Of a stretch of 36,997 nt of DNA, positions 1-7,514 are shown piece by piece. Made by a program: the position numbers and the translations under genes. The notes below the pieces were generated by a model. The model was not told the origin of the DNA. It did no database searches and worked only from the letters and a program-made list of their open reading frames with translations. Source of the stretch: Propionivibrio sp. (GTDB taxonomy: Bacteria > Pseudomonadota > Gammaproteobacteria > Burkholderiales > Rhodocyclaceae); assembly GCF_017995515.1 (NCBI RefSeq), contig NZ_JAGOIT010000028.1, positions 1 to 36,997 on the forward strand, written 5' to 3'. How positions within the stretch are numbered: the first letter of the stretch is position 1; each line of letters opens with the position of its first letter.

Positions 1-8
1 GGAGTACC

Positions 9-123
9 GGTGCAATGCCCTTCGGTTATTGCACCCTACAGACTGCATTCCCTTCGGTCACATTGCACCAATCCACCTCGCGCCGTAGCGTCGTAGGGTG
101 CAATAAGCGAAGCGCATTGCACC
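9..123. repeat. Cluster of REP-like palindromes (two good copies, one decayed)
   Basis: Three imperfect palindromes share the arms GGTGCAAT and ATTGCACC. Copy A has arms at 9-16 and 28-35. Copy B has arms at 97-104 and 116-123 and lies in the opposite orientation; both are extended by the same flank (CCTAC after A, GTAGG before B). A decayed copy at 42-69 keeps only the right arm (62-69). Copy B folds as 8 bp, an AA bulge, 3 bp (GCG/CGC) and an AAG loop. The cluster sits just downstream of the LOG-family gene, where REP-type elements usually lie, and may also stabilise or end its transcript. No transposase is present in the window. Confidence 0.75.
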
Positions 124-140
124 AACCCACCACCGTCCCC

Positions 141-731
141 TCAAGTCTCGCCGCGCTTCATCCACTTCGGCAATTCGGGCGCCGAGTAGGCGGCAAAGCG
201 ATCAAGTAGAACTGCCGGATCGGATTCGACGACGAGCATGTCGCGCTGCTCCTGGCGCACAAAACGCTCGTGCGCCGAGTGGTCGAGGAATGCGGTCAGG
301 CCGTCGTAGTAGCCGGCGACGTTGAGCAGGCCGCAGGGCTTCTTGTGAAAGCCGAGCTGCGCCCAGGTCCACACCTCGAATATCTCCTCGAAGGTGCCGA
401 TGCCGCCGGGCAGGGCGACGAAGCCGTCGGCGAGTTCGGCCATCAGCGTCTTGCGCGCGTGCATCGACGGCGTGACGTGCAGTTCGGTGAGCCCTTGATG
501 CGCGAGTTCCTTCTTCATCAGCGACTCGGGGATGACGCCGATCGCCTCGCCGCCCAGACGCAGCACTTCGTCGGCGACCGTGCCCATGATGCCGACGTGC
601 GCGCCGCCATAGACCAGACGGATGCCGCGCGGCGCCATTGCCTGCGCCAGCGCGCGTGCGGCGTCGGCGTAATCGTCGATCCGTCCGCTGCTCGAACCGC
701 AGTAGACGCAGAGGCTTTTCAGTTTCTTCAT
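141..731 (-). CDS. LOG family protein (TIGR00730-type nucleotide 5'-monophosphate phosphoribohydrolase)
   Basis: Product of 196 aa with a Rossmann-type fold. The family hallmark PGGIGTFEE is at residues 108-116, and the MHARK segment (90-94) supplies the conserved Met, Arg and Lys of the nucleotide pocket. YGGAHVGIMG (41-50) is the glycine-rich loop. Members split N-glycosidic bonds of nucleoside 5'-monophosphates such as AMP or cytokinin ribotides; the bacterial role is mostly nucleotide salvage or housekeeping. The ATG at 731 is preferred over an in-frame TTG at 755 because MKKLKSLCVYCGSSSG is the normal N-terminus of the family. No strong Shine-Dalgarno is visible. The gene is last in a run of minus-strand genes and is followed by the REP-like cluster. 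The family is certain; the substrate is not. Confidence 0.9.
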   Translation of the reverse strand: MKKLKSLCVYCGSSSGRIDDYADAARALAQAMAPRGIRLVYGGAHVGIMGTVADEVLRLGGEAIGVIPESLMKKELAHQGLTELHVTPSMHARKTLMAELADGFVALPGGIGTFEEIFEVWTWAQLGFHKKPCGLLNVAGYYDGLTAFLDHSAHERFVRQEQRDMLVVESDPAVLLDRFAAYSAPELPKWMKRGET

Positions 732-812
732 CGGGTATTCATCACAAAAGAGCAAATCGGAGGCGCGTCACTTTAGCGCATCCGGTGCGCCGACGATGTC
801 GACGCGGACGGA

Positions 813-1193
813 TCAGAAGTCCTTGGCCGCCTCCCAGAGGATGAAGCCGCCTTCCTTGTGCGTCCATTCCATCAGGTTGATCAGCGGTTGCGCGCGCTGG
901 CCAAGATGCACGCCGATGCGGCCGGCCATGTATTCCTCCTCGCGCGCGGCCTTTTCCTCGGGATCCTCGTCCTCGTCGTCGTGGTTCGCGCGCGCCCGAC
1001 GCTCGGCTTCCAGCAGGGCATGTTTTTCGTCATTGACCGCCCGGTGCAACTTCTCGATCGCTTCGGGCAACTGCTCGGCGATGAACACGCCGCGCGCCGT
1101 GCACTCCTTGCCGATGATGTGAAACAGGCGGTGAGCGTGCTCGGCCAGCATGATCATTTCCCCGGAGGTGTTCGATGTCAGCTTGATCAGCAT
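813..1193 (-). CDS. DUF1840 domain-containing protein
   Basis: Product of 126 aa beginning MLIKLTSNTSGEMIML, which I recognise as the start of the DUF1840 family, a small cytoplasmic family of unknown function common in Betaproteobacteria. The N-terminal half is compact (AEHAHRLFHIIGKE, then an amphipathic helix). The middle is a strongly acidic stretch (DDEDEDPEEKAAREEE, about residues 72-87) that is probably a flexible linker or helix, followed by a conserved tail ending GGFILWEAAKDF. The start is fixed by GGAAGGAG on the coding strand with 5 nt between it and the ATG at 1193; the in-frame codons upstream lie before this site. No signal peptide or membrane segment is seen. No function is proposed. 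Confidence 0.85.
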   Translation of the reverse strand: MLIKLTSNTSGEMIMLAEHAHRLFHIIGKECTARGVFIAEQLPEAIEKLHRAVNDEKHALLEAERRARANHDDEDEDPEEKAAREEEYMAGRIGVHLGQRAQPLINLMEWTHKEGGFILWEAAKDF

Positions 1194-1393
1194 GGTGGCT
1201 CCTTCCTGCACGAGTGCGGCGGCGAAAATGGGGAGAAGGGCTTGCGCGGTGCGCGCGCAAAGTTGTTCCGGCTGATTTCATTCTATACCGCGCGTCCGAT
1301 TCTGCTGGCGGGCAGCATTTTTCTACCAATTTCACGCGGGTTTAGTCGAGCGACTCAAGCTGCTCCGTTCCCGAATGCCGGTGCTTGCCGGCT

Positions 1394-1903
1394 TCAGGCT
1401 GCGCTGCCGGAACCCTCCGATGCGGAACCGGGCTGGGCGGTGAGCGCTTCGAGCAAGGCGACCAGCGCTGCCGTGTCGCACGCGTCGCCGGCGTGCTGCA
1501 TCTGCCGGGCAAGCGCCCGTGCCAGCGCGCGCAGTCGTTCGCCCACTTCGTCGAGTACGCGGCAGACGGCGTCCATCCTCGTGGCGTCGCTTTCAAGCGC
1601 GGCGAGTTCGGAGAGATCGTAGACGCCGATCCTGCGCACCGTCGCATCGATTGACAGGATCGATTCCAGGGCGAAGCGGCCGATTCCGGTCGGCTCAGGC
1701 AGGGCTGGTTCGCCAACCAGCGTCTCGGCCAGCCGGCGTGCCAGGCGCAACTGCTTGAGGGTCGGCAGCACGCGTTCCGCGAAATGATTGAACTCGGTAT
1801 TTGCGCCGTCGCCCCCGGGGACGCACACCGGGGTGGCCGGCACCACGCCGACGTGGTCACGCTGCGCTGCCACCGTCCTGTTCCGTTCCGCCAAATCTGA
1901 CAT
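1394..1903 (-). CDS. Hypothetical helical protein
   Basis: Product of 169 aa that I do not recognise. The frame is chosen over the overlapping minus-strand frame 1342-1917 because its amino acid use is ordinary (balanced acidic, basic and aliphatic residues, predicted helices), whereas the other frame is rich in Arg, Ser, Pro and Cys. A GGAGGG Shine-Dalgarno sits 4 nt before the ATG at 1903. The N-terminal 35 residues look extended. From about residue 40 to 155 there are helical segments with heptad-like Leu/Ala spacing (RLARRLAETL, RLRALARALARQM), suggesting a helical bundle. There is no signal peptide, no Cys motif and no membrane segment. It lies alone between the EF-hand gene terminator and DUF1840, on the same strand. 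Confidence 0.6.
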   Translation of the reverse strand: MSDLAERNRTVAAQRDHVGVVPATPVCVPGGDGANTEFNHFAERVLPTLKQLRLARRLAETLVGEPALPEPTGIGRFALESILSIDATVRRIGVYDLSELAALESDATRMDAVCRVLDEVGERLRALARALARQMQHAGDACDTAALVALLEALTAQPGSASEGSGSAA

Positions 1904-1978
1904 GAATCCCTCCGCACACCCGACCCCGCTCCGGCGGAATCACGATGAGATGCTCGCAGATTCGTTCGAAGCTGAAAA

Positions 1979-2014
1979 TCCGTAGTTTGCGCAACGTTTT
2001 GCGGAAACTACGGA
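1979..2014 (-). terminator. Intrinsic terminator after the EF-hand gene
   Basis: Perfect 10-bp inverted repeat, TCCGTAGTTT at 1979-1988 and its complement at 2005-2014. The stem continues after one G-G mismatch with C-G and GCAA/TTGC to a 4-nt CGTT loop. Read on the minus strand, the hairpin is followed directly by ATTTTC, a short U-tract. It starts 15 nt past the stop codon at 2029, as expected for the terminator of that gene. Confidence 0.7.
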
Positions 2015-2028
2015 TGCGGGATGCGCCG

Positions 2029-3000
2029 CTATACCGCCAGATCGACCTGCTGCAGCGTTCCGACGCCGCCGTCCTCGCGCAGATAGACACCGCTGGCGCG
2101 GATCTGCGCGAGCAGGCGGTTCTCCGAATCGGTCAGCGAGAAGGGCGTGTCGACCGAATCGAGGTAGAGCGCGCCGACGCCGCGCTGCGCCAGGGTGCTC
2201 AAACCATCCCGCCCGTCGCCGTCCGGCGCCCAGATGCACAGGCGTGCAAACACGTCGTCGTTCTCGTCGATCCAGCGGTTGCCGTCGAGGTCAAAACGCG
2301 CGAGGTCGGCAAAGCCGTTGCCCGACTTCGTGCCGAACAGCTCGCTGCCGTCGTTGATCCGGCCGTCGTCGTTGGCGTCGAAGGCGAGGTAGGCGCTGCC
2401 GCTGGCGAGCGCGGCGATCGACTCGTTCGTGCCGTCGCAATCGAGATCGAAGGAGAAACACTTGCCCGAGAGTTCGGCCGCCTTGCCGTCGAAGTTGATC
2501 ACCAGCGGGTCGCGCAGGACGGCTTTCTCGACCGTCACCGTCTTGCGCTCGCAGAAATAGTCGCGGCACATGCCGAGTTCGAGCGTGAAGTCGATCGTCC
2601 GCCCGTCCGCCGTCTGCACCTTGCCGGTCGAGGCGAAGTCGGTGCGCTCGTGCTCGCGGATTGATTCGGTCGTCGCGGTCGTCGCGGTCGTCCACTCCAT
2701 CTCCGTCCGCCGCGCGCGCGTCGGTTGAGGCGAATCTTTGGTCGGGACGGTTTCGCGCAGATCGCTGATTTTCGCCGTCCGGTTGCCGGTGATGAATTCC
2801 AGCATGCGCGCGATCAGCGATTCGAGCGTCAGCAGCAGCTGCCGCTGCCGGTCTTCCTCGCTCACCGCCGACAGTTCCGACGCCTGCGCGGCGCCGTCGA
2901 TCAGGGTGCGGAAGTGACCGGTCGATTCGACCCTGATTTCGCATTCGCTGGAAAAACTGTGGCAGGCATTCATCGCCACGGCGGATTGCTCGATTTTCAT
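2029..3000 (-). CDS. Putative multi-EF-hand calcium-binding protein
   Basis: Product of 323 aa of unknown family. The C-terminal half carries a string of Asp-rich loops with EF-hand-like spacing: residues 185-192 (DLDCDGTN), 208-220 (DANDDGRINDGSE), 237-248 (DLDGNRWIDEND) and 260-266 (DGDGRDG). Such loops bind Ca2+ in secreted or surface proteins, yet no signal peptide, lipobox or membrane segment is visible. The N-terminal third is helical (QRQLLLTLESLIARMLEFI, about 53-70), followed by a Thr-rich linker (EWTTATTATTES, 102-113) and a beta-like segment with a C..YFC pair (145, 150). The start at 3000 is supported by GAGGAGG, 5 nt upstream. It could be an RTX/haemolysin-type accessory protein exported without a signal peptide, but no secretion genes are nearby. 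Confidence 0.7.
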   Translation of the reverse strand: MKIEQSAVAMNACHSFSSECEIRVESTGHFRTLIDGAAQASELSAVSEEDRQRQLLLTLESLIARMLEFITGNRTAKISDLRETVPTKDSPQPTRARRTEMEWTTATTATTESIREHERTDFASTGKVQTADGRTIDFTLELGMCRDYFCERKTVTVEKAVLRDPLVINFDGKAAELSGKCFSFDLDCDGTNESIAALASGSAYLAFDANDDGRINDGSELFGTKSGNGFADLARFDLDGNRWIDENDDVFARLCIWAPDGDGRDGLSTLAQRGVGALYLDSVDTPFSLTDSENRLLAQIRASGVYLREDGGVGTLQQVDLAV

Positions 3001-3157
3001 GGGCGCCTCCTCGTGCTGTCGGGAGGCGGGGAGATGCAAGGCACGTGCCAAGACTGCACGGACGGCAACAAACCGCGGCACTGCGCCGTTCGCCGGCAAT
3101 GCGCAGCGGCAAACCGGCAAGCGGCGGCCGGCACGGCGGCAAAACGCGCCGTGGGCG

Positions 3158-3949
3158 TTATTCCCCCAGGGTCTCGCGCACGATGCGCTTGAACGACCCG
3201 TCGCGCTTCATCTCGAGCAGCGCCTTGTTGAAGCAGCCGAGCAGCTCCGTTTTCGCCGCCGTCTTGTTGAAGGCCAGATACGCGGGCGAACTGGCGAGCA
3301 AGACACCGGCCGGCTCGATCCCGAGCATGCCCGCCGCTGCGAGATTCGCGCGACCGGACTCTTCCACCGCCAGGATGGCATCGACACGCCCGTCCTTCAG
3401 TTTCAGGAAATTCGAACGATCACTCGACACTTCCTCCGTCGCAATCGAACCGTCCCGGCTCGCGCGATCGAAGTCATCGCCATACGACCAGCCGCGCAGG
3501 ACGCCGACCTTCCTGCCGTACAGATCGGCCACCGAGCGGAATTCGAACGGCTGCGCACGCCGGTAGTAAACGACGACGTTTTCAACGTGGATCGGGTCGC
3601 TGAAATCGTACCTGGCCAGCCGTTCGCTGTTCTTGTAGAGGCCGCCGATGCCGGCGTGCGCCTTGTCGATCTCGACGAATGCGCGCTTCCAGGGCTTGGC
3701 CTCGATGCGCACATTGTCGTGGCAACGGCTGAGCGCGACCCGCAGAATGGCCGGGTAGAGACCGAACGGATAGCCGGCGCGGCTCGACATGAAAGGTGCG
3801 TTGTCGGCATCGACGTTGACGATGAGCGGCGGCGGTACTGCCCCGCCATCCTGCGCGGCGTGCGCCTGCCCGGCGTGCGCGACGACACCGGCGACCGGAC
3901 CGGCAATCGCTGCGAAGAGGAATGGCAGCAGCCGGAGCATCATTGTCAT
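3158..3949 (-). CDS. Transporter substrate-binding domain protein (SBP_bac_3-like), periplasmic
   Basis: Product of 263 aa. An N-terminal signal peptide (MMLRLLPFLFAAIAGPVAG, cleavage probably after AQAHA near residue 31) precedes a type-3 solute-binding fold resembling amino-acid-binding proteins: NVDADNAPFMS, YPFGLYPAILRVAL, WKRAFVEIDKAHAGIGGLYKN, FSDPIHVENVVVYYRR, LYGRKVGVLRGWSYG, GRVDAILAVEESG. No permease or ATPase gene is adjacent, so it may be a stand-alone binding or sensory protein; similar orphan proteins are common in Proteobacteria. The start is taken at the ATG at 3949, directly before the signal peptide; an ATG at 3982 and upstream codons would add an Arg-rich stretch unlike a signal sequence. 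No clear ribosome binding site. The ligand is unknown. Confidence 0.75.
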   Translation of the reverse strand: MTMMLRLLPFLFAAIAGPVAGVVAHAGQAHAAQDGGAVPPPLIVNVDADNAPFMSSRAGYPFGLYPAILRVALSRCHDNVRIEAKPWKRAFVEIDKAHAGIGGLYKNSERLARYDFSDPIHVENVVVYYRRAQPFEFRSVADLYGRKVGVLRGWSYGDDFDRASRDGSIATEEVSSDRSNFLKLKDGRVDAILAVEESGRANLAAAGMLGIEPAGVLLASSPAYLAFNKTAAKTELLGCFNKALLEMKRDGSFKRIVRETLGE

Positions 3950-4025
3950 TGGCGGTACGGACGGACTGGGGACGAGTTCCATTCTACGCGCGCCGCGCCG
4001 GCAGCGGTCGCGCCATCCCGCCGTC

Positions 4026-6044
4026 TCAGAATTCCAGCGGGTCCACTTCGAGATGCCAGCGCAGTCGCGACGGGGCCTTGATCGCTGCCAGAAGTTCTCC
4101 CCACTGGCCAAGGAAAGTCTGCAAGGCGCGGCGCGAGGACGATTCGACGAGCAGCTGCGCGCGTTCGAAATTGGCCCGCCGCGCCATGCGCATCGGCACC
4201 GGGTCGTAGAGCATCACGTCGGCGTGCGCGGCGGCGTCCGGCCAGGCACGCGCCGTCGTCAGGAAGGCGAGCGAGTCGGCGAGCTGCGGCGCTTCGGCGC
4301 GCAGCATGGCCTGGTAGGCGTAGGGCGGAAAGCCGGCCTGCTCGCGCTCCTTCAACTGCGCGTCGGCGAAGGCTGGGTAGTCGTGGCGGACGAGCGCCGC
4401 GTAGAGCGGGTGTTCGGGGAATTGCGTCTGGATCAGCACTTCGCCGGGCAGCTCGGCGCGCCCGGCGCGTCCGGCGACCTGCATCAGCTGCGCGAACAAC
4501 CGTTCGGGCGCGCGCCAGTCGGAGGCGAACAGCGCGGCGTCGGCGCCGAGCGCGCCAACCAGCGTCAGCCTGGGGAAGTCATGCCCCTTGGCCAGCATCT
4601 GCGTGCCGACGAGGATGTCGGCGGCGCCGTCGTGGATCTGCTCGACGAGCGCCTCCCACTGCTTGCGGCTCTTCGCCGAGTCGCGGTCGACGCGCAGGAT
4701 GCGCGCCTGCGGGAAGCGTTCGGCGAGCACCGCCTCGATGCGCTGCGTGCCGCGCCCGAAGGGCTGGATGTCCTGGTTGCCGCAGGTCGGGCAGGCGCGC
4801 GGCACGCGGCACTCGAAGCCGCAGTGATGGCAGCGCAGGCGGCCGTCGGCGAGGTGCAGCACGAGGTTGGCGGCGCAGCGCTGGCAGCGCGAGATCCAGC
4901 CGCAGGCGGTGCAGGTGAGCACCGGGGCATAGCCGCGCCGGTTGAGGAAGACGAGGCTCTGTTCGCCACGTTCGAGCCGCTGGCCGAGGGCGCGCAGAAG
5001 GACGCCGGAGAGGCCGTCCTGCAGTTTTTCGAGCCGCGTGTCGATGCGCTGGACGGCGGGCAGGCGGGCGTTGGTCACGGCGCGCTCGCGCAAGGTGAGC
5101 AGCGTGTAGCGCGCCGGCGTGCGCGTGTCGGTCGCGTTCGCCCAGCTCTCCAGCGACGGCGTCGCCGAACCGAGCACGATCGGGATGCCGCGTTCGCGCG
5201 CACGGAAGACGGCGACGTCGCGCGCGGAGTAGCGCATGCCGTCCTGCTGCTTGAACGAGGCGTCGTGCTCCTCGTCGACGACGATCAGCCCGAGGTCGGG
5301 CAGCGGGGTGAAAATCGCGAGGCGTGTGCCGAGCACGATGCGCGCCGAGCCGTCGAGCGCCGCGCGCCAGTTGCGCGTGCGCGCCGCCTCGGTGAGTTCA
5401 CTGTGCAGGCTGGTCAGACCGGCGTCGGGAAAGCGCGCCGCGACGCGCGCTTCGAGCTGCGGCGTCAGGTTGATTTCCGGCACCAGCAGCAGAACCTGGC
5501 GGCCGGCGGCGAGCGCGCGCTCGACGAGGCGCAGGTAGACCTCGGTCTTGCCGCTGCCGGTGACGCCGTGCAGGAGGTAGGCGCGAAAACCGCCGCCTGT
5601 TTCGCCATCGCCGGCGATCCGTTCCAGCGCCGCCTGTTGCTCGTGCGTGAGTTCGGGCGGCGTTTGCGTCGCCGTGCTCTTTGCCGCACGCCGCGCGCCG
5701 CGCGCCTTCGGCGGATCGACCCGGCGCAGGCCGGCCGGTAGCGTCGAGATCATCACCTCGCCGAGCGGCGCCTGGTAATAGCCGGCGCAGAACTCGCACA
5801 GGCGGAACCAGTCGGCGGGCAGCGCCGGCAGGTCACGCAGGACGGCTTCGACCGACTTCAGCTGTTCGGGCGCGAAGTCGCTGCTTTCGGGCAGTTCGAC
5901 GACGACGCCGATCTTCGCCTGCCGGCCGAAGGGCACGCGCACGCGCACGCCGATGTCGGCCACCGTCAGCACTTCACCGGCGGGGGCGAGGTAGTCGAAA
6001 AAGCGGTGCAGCGGCACGTCGAGCGCCACGCGAACTATCTGCAT
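4026..6044 (-). CDS. priA: Primosomal protein N' (PriA), replication-restart helicase
   Basis: Product of 672 aa, a superfamily-2 3'-5' helicase that recognises stalled forks and reloads the replisome through PriB/DnaT/DnaC. An N-terminal 3'-DNA-binding domain begins MQIVRVALDVPLHRFFDY. Walker A (GVTGSGKT) lies near residues 160-167 and DEEH (motif II) near 256. The zinc-binding region (CTACGWISRCQRC, CHHCGFEC, CPTCGN) is complete with eight Cys, and helicase motifs V and VI (VGTQMLAKGHDFPRL, QVAGRAGR) follow. The length is slightly below the E. coli enzyme. The start at 6044 is chosen because family members begin at this MQIVRVAL segment; an in-frame codon at 6083 is less likely. It lies downstream of an AT-rich gap and the hemE gene. 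Confidence 0.97.
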   Translation of the reverse strand: MQIVRVALDVPLHRFFDYLAPAGEVLTVADIGVRVRVPFGRQAKIGVVVELPESSDFAPEQLKSVEAVLRDLPALPADWFRLCEFCAGYYQAPLGEVMISTLPAGLRRVDPPKARGARRAAKSTATQTPPELTHEQQAALERIAGDGETGGGFRAYLLHGVTGSGKTEVYLRLVERALAAGRQVLLLVPEINLTPQLEARVAARFPDAGLTSLHSELTEAARTRNWRAALDGSARIVLGTRLAIFTPLPDLGLIVVDEEHDASFKQQDGMRYSARDVAVFRARERGIPIVLGSATPSLESWANATDTRTPARYTLLTLRERAVTNARLPAVQRIDTRLEKLQDGLSGVLLRALGQRLERGEQSLVFLNRRGYAPVLTCTACGWISRCQRCAANLVLHLADGRLRCHHCGFECRVPRACPTCGNQDIQPFGRGTQRIEAVLAERFPQARILRVDRDSAKSRKQWEALVEQIHDGAADILVGTQMLAKGHDFPRLTLVGALGADAALFASDWRAPERLFAQLMQVAGRAGRAELPGEVLIQTQFPEHPLYAALVRHDYPAFADAQLKEREQAGFPPYAYQAMLRAEAPQLADSLAFLTTARAWPDAAAHADVMLYDPVPMRMARRANFERAQLLVESSSRRALQTFLGQWGELLAAIKAPSRLRWHLEVDPLEF

Positions 6045-6412
6045 GCGCGGTCCCGCGTCGTATCCGGCTGCCGGATATGACAAAGGCCATAGTCGCCGAA
6101 CGCTGACTTAGCGATAGAAGTTCGCGCAAGTTCGTGAATATTGGCGTAACTCATTAACTTCTTGAAGAATTCGCGGTTGTTCACAATTTCTGTGGATAAC
6201 TCTGTGGGTTAAAGCGGAACAGATGATCCAGAACCGCGTCCTGACTGGGTTTTTCTTACTCTGCCGAAAAATGTGGCAAATATTTTTCTTATAAAAATCA
6301 ATAGCTTGAACATAAGCAACTGATTTTCTTGAGACTTGTCAAGAAACTGTTACCGATTCGAATTTCTGTGCATAAGTCAACTGCGAAATTTGCCTTTGTT
6401 ACATACGTAAAT
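6045..6412. other. AT-rich intergenic region with DnaA-box-like sites (possible origin or hemE-priA regulatory region)
   Basis: This 368-bp gap is the longest in the window and clearly richer in A+T than its surroundings from about 6105 on. It holds a perfect DnaA box on the minus strand, TGTGGATAA at 6191-6199. A second site, TGTGCATAA at 6367-6375, fits TTWTNCACA read on the other strand. One-mismatch sites are TTGTTCACA at 6177-6185 and TGTGGCAAA at 6272-6280. A two-mismatch site, TGTGGGTTA, is at 6203-6211. Between the boxes, 6281-6298 is an almost pure A/T tract (TATTTTT...AAAAAT) that could unwind. An 8-bp palindrome (TTTCTTGA/TCAAGAAA) lies at 6325-6346. No reading frame is supported. 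Origin function is an inference; promoter and leader sequence for priA must also lie here. Confidence 0.45.
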
Positions 6413-7468
6413 TCACCGCCGGTAGCCATGCACGGCCTCGACCAGCGCGCTGACGTGCTCGGGCGGCGTGTATTGCGAGATGCCGTGGCCGAGGTTGAAG
6501 ACGTGCCCGGTCTCGCCGGGTCCGTAGGCGTCGAGCACCTTCTTGGCCTCGGCGGCGATGCGCTCGGGCGAGGCGAACAACACGTTCGGGTCGAGGTTGC
6601 CCTGCAGGGCGACGCGGTCACCGACGCGGCGGCGCGCTTCGCCGATGTCGATCGTCCAGTCGAGGCCGATCGCGTCGCAGCCGATGCCGGCGATCGACTC
6701 GAGCCACAACCCGCCACCCTTGGTGAAGACGATGGACGGGATGCGTTCGCCGTCCTTCTCCTTGATCAGGCCGGCGACGATGCGTTGCATGTAGGCCAGC
6801 GAGAACTCCTGGTAGGCCGCCGCCGAGAGCGCGCCGCCCCAGGAGTCGAAGATCATCACGGCCTGCGCGCCCGACTCGATCTGGGCGTTCAGGTAGGCGA
6901 TCACGGCGTCGGTGGTCACCGTCAGGATGCGGTGCAGGAGGTCCGGCCGGTCGTAGAGCATCGTCTTGATGCGCCGGTAGTCGCTGCTCGATCCGCCCTC
7001 GACCATGTAGCAGGCGAGCGTGTACGGGCTGCCGGAGAAGCCGATCAGCGGCACCGAGTTGTCGAGCGCGCGGCGGATCTCGGCGACGCCGTCCATCACG
7101 TAGCGCAAGTGGTCGTAGGGATCGGGCACGCTGAGGTCGCGGATCGCCCACTCCTCGCACAGCGGCCGTTCGAACTTCGGCCCTTCGCCTTCGGTGAAGT
7201 AGAGGCCGAGGCCCATCGCGTCGGGCACGGTGAGGATGTCGGAGAAGAGGATCGCCGCGTCGAGGTCGAAGCGCGACAAGGGCTGCAACGTCACCTCGCA
7301 AGCCAGCGCCGGCGATTTGCACAGCTGCAGGAAGCTGCCGGCGCGTTTGCGTGTCTCGCCATATTCCGGCAGGTAACGCCCGGCCTGACGCATCAGCCAG
7401 AGCGGCGTATGGTCGGTCGGCTCCTTGAACAGGGCGCGCAGGAAGTTGTCGTTGCGGGGTCGGGTCAC
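6413..7468 (-). CDS. hemE: Uroporphyrinogen decarboxylase
   Basis: Product of 351 aa. It removes four acetate carboxyls from uroporphyrinogen III to give coproporphyrinogen III in haem synthesis; cytosolic, without cofactor. The first family signature ([14 protein letters not shown], residues 23-36) includes the substrate-binding Arg residues, FSDIL holds the essential Asp (Asp77), and [17 protein letters not shown] is the second signature with the active-site Tyr. The start is set at GTG 7468, which gives [17 protein letters not shown] and lines up with the E. coli N-terminus; GGAG lies 6 nt upstream. An in-frame TTG at 7483 lacks a ribosome binding site. It follows trkH by 46 bp on the same strand and may be co-transcribed with it. 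Confidence 0.97.
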   Translation of the reverse strand: MTRPRNDNFLRALFKEPTDHTPLWLMRQAGRYLPEYGETRKRAGSFLQLCKSPALACEVTLQPLSRFDLDAAILFSDILTVPDAMGLGLYFTEGEGPKFERPLCEEWAIRDLSVPDPYDHLRYVMDGVAEIRRALDNSVPLIGFSGSPYTLACYMVEGGSSSDYRRIKTMLYDRPDLLHRILTVTTDAVIAYLNAQIESGAQAVMIFDSWGGALSAAAYQEFSLAYMQRIVAGLIKEKDGERIPSIVFTKGGGLWLESIAGIGCDAIGLDWTIDIGEARRRVGDRVALQGNLDPNVLFASPERIAAEAKKVLDAYGPGETGHVFNLGHGISQYTPPEHVSALVEAVHGYRR

Positions 7469-7514
7469 GTCGGGCTCCGCCAAAAAGCAAACGCCGATTA
7501 TCCGCCGGAAACGC

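Noticed and set aside
1303-1322. Hairpin TGCTG...CAGCA followed by TTTTTC, like a plus-strand terminator
   Set aside because: The stem is only 5 bp and no plus-strand gene lies upstream; minus-strand reading has no U-tract. Taken as chance.
1342-1917. Alternative minus-strand frame of 191 codons overlapping the helical hypothetical protein
   Set aside because: Arg/Ser/Pro/Cys-rich composition typical of a wrong frame, and no ribosome binding site. The 1394-1903 frame has GGAGGG and normal composition.
3789-5741. Plus-strand open frame of 650 codons opposite priA and the binding-protein gene
   Set aside because: Shadow of priA: no domain, composition dominated by Arg, Ala, Gly and Glu, and no ribosome binding site.
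6325-6346. 8-bp palindrome TTTCTTGA/TCAAGAAA after hemE as its terminator
   Set aside because: AT-rich stem with no U-tract on the minus strand. It is only noted within the AT-rich region.
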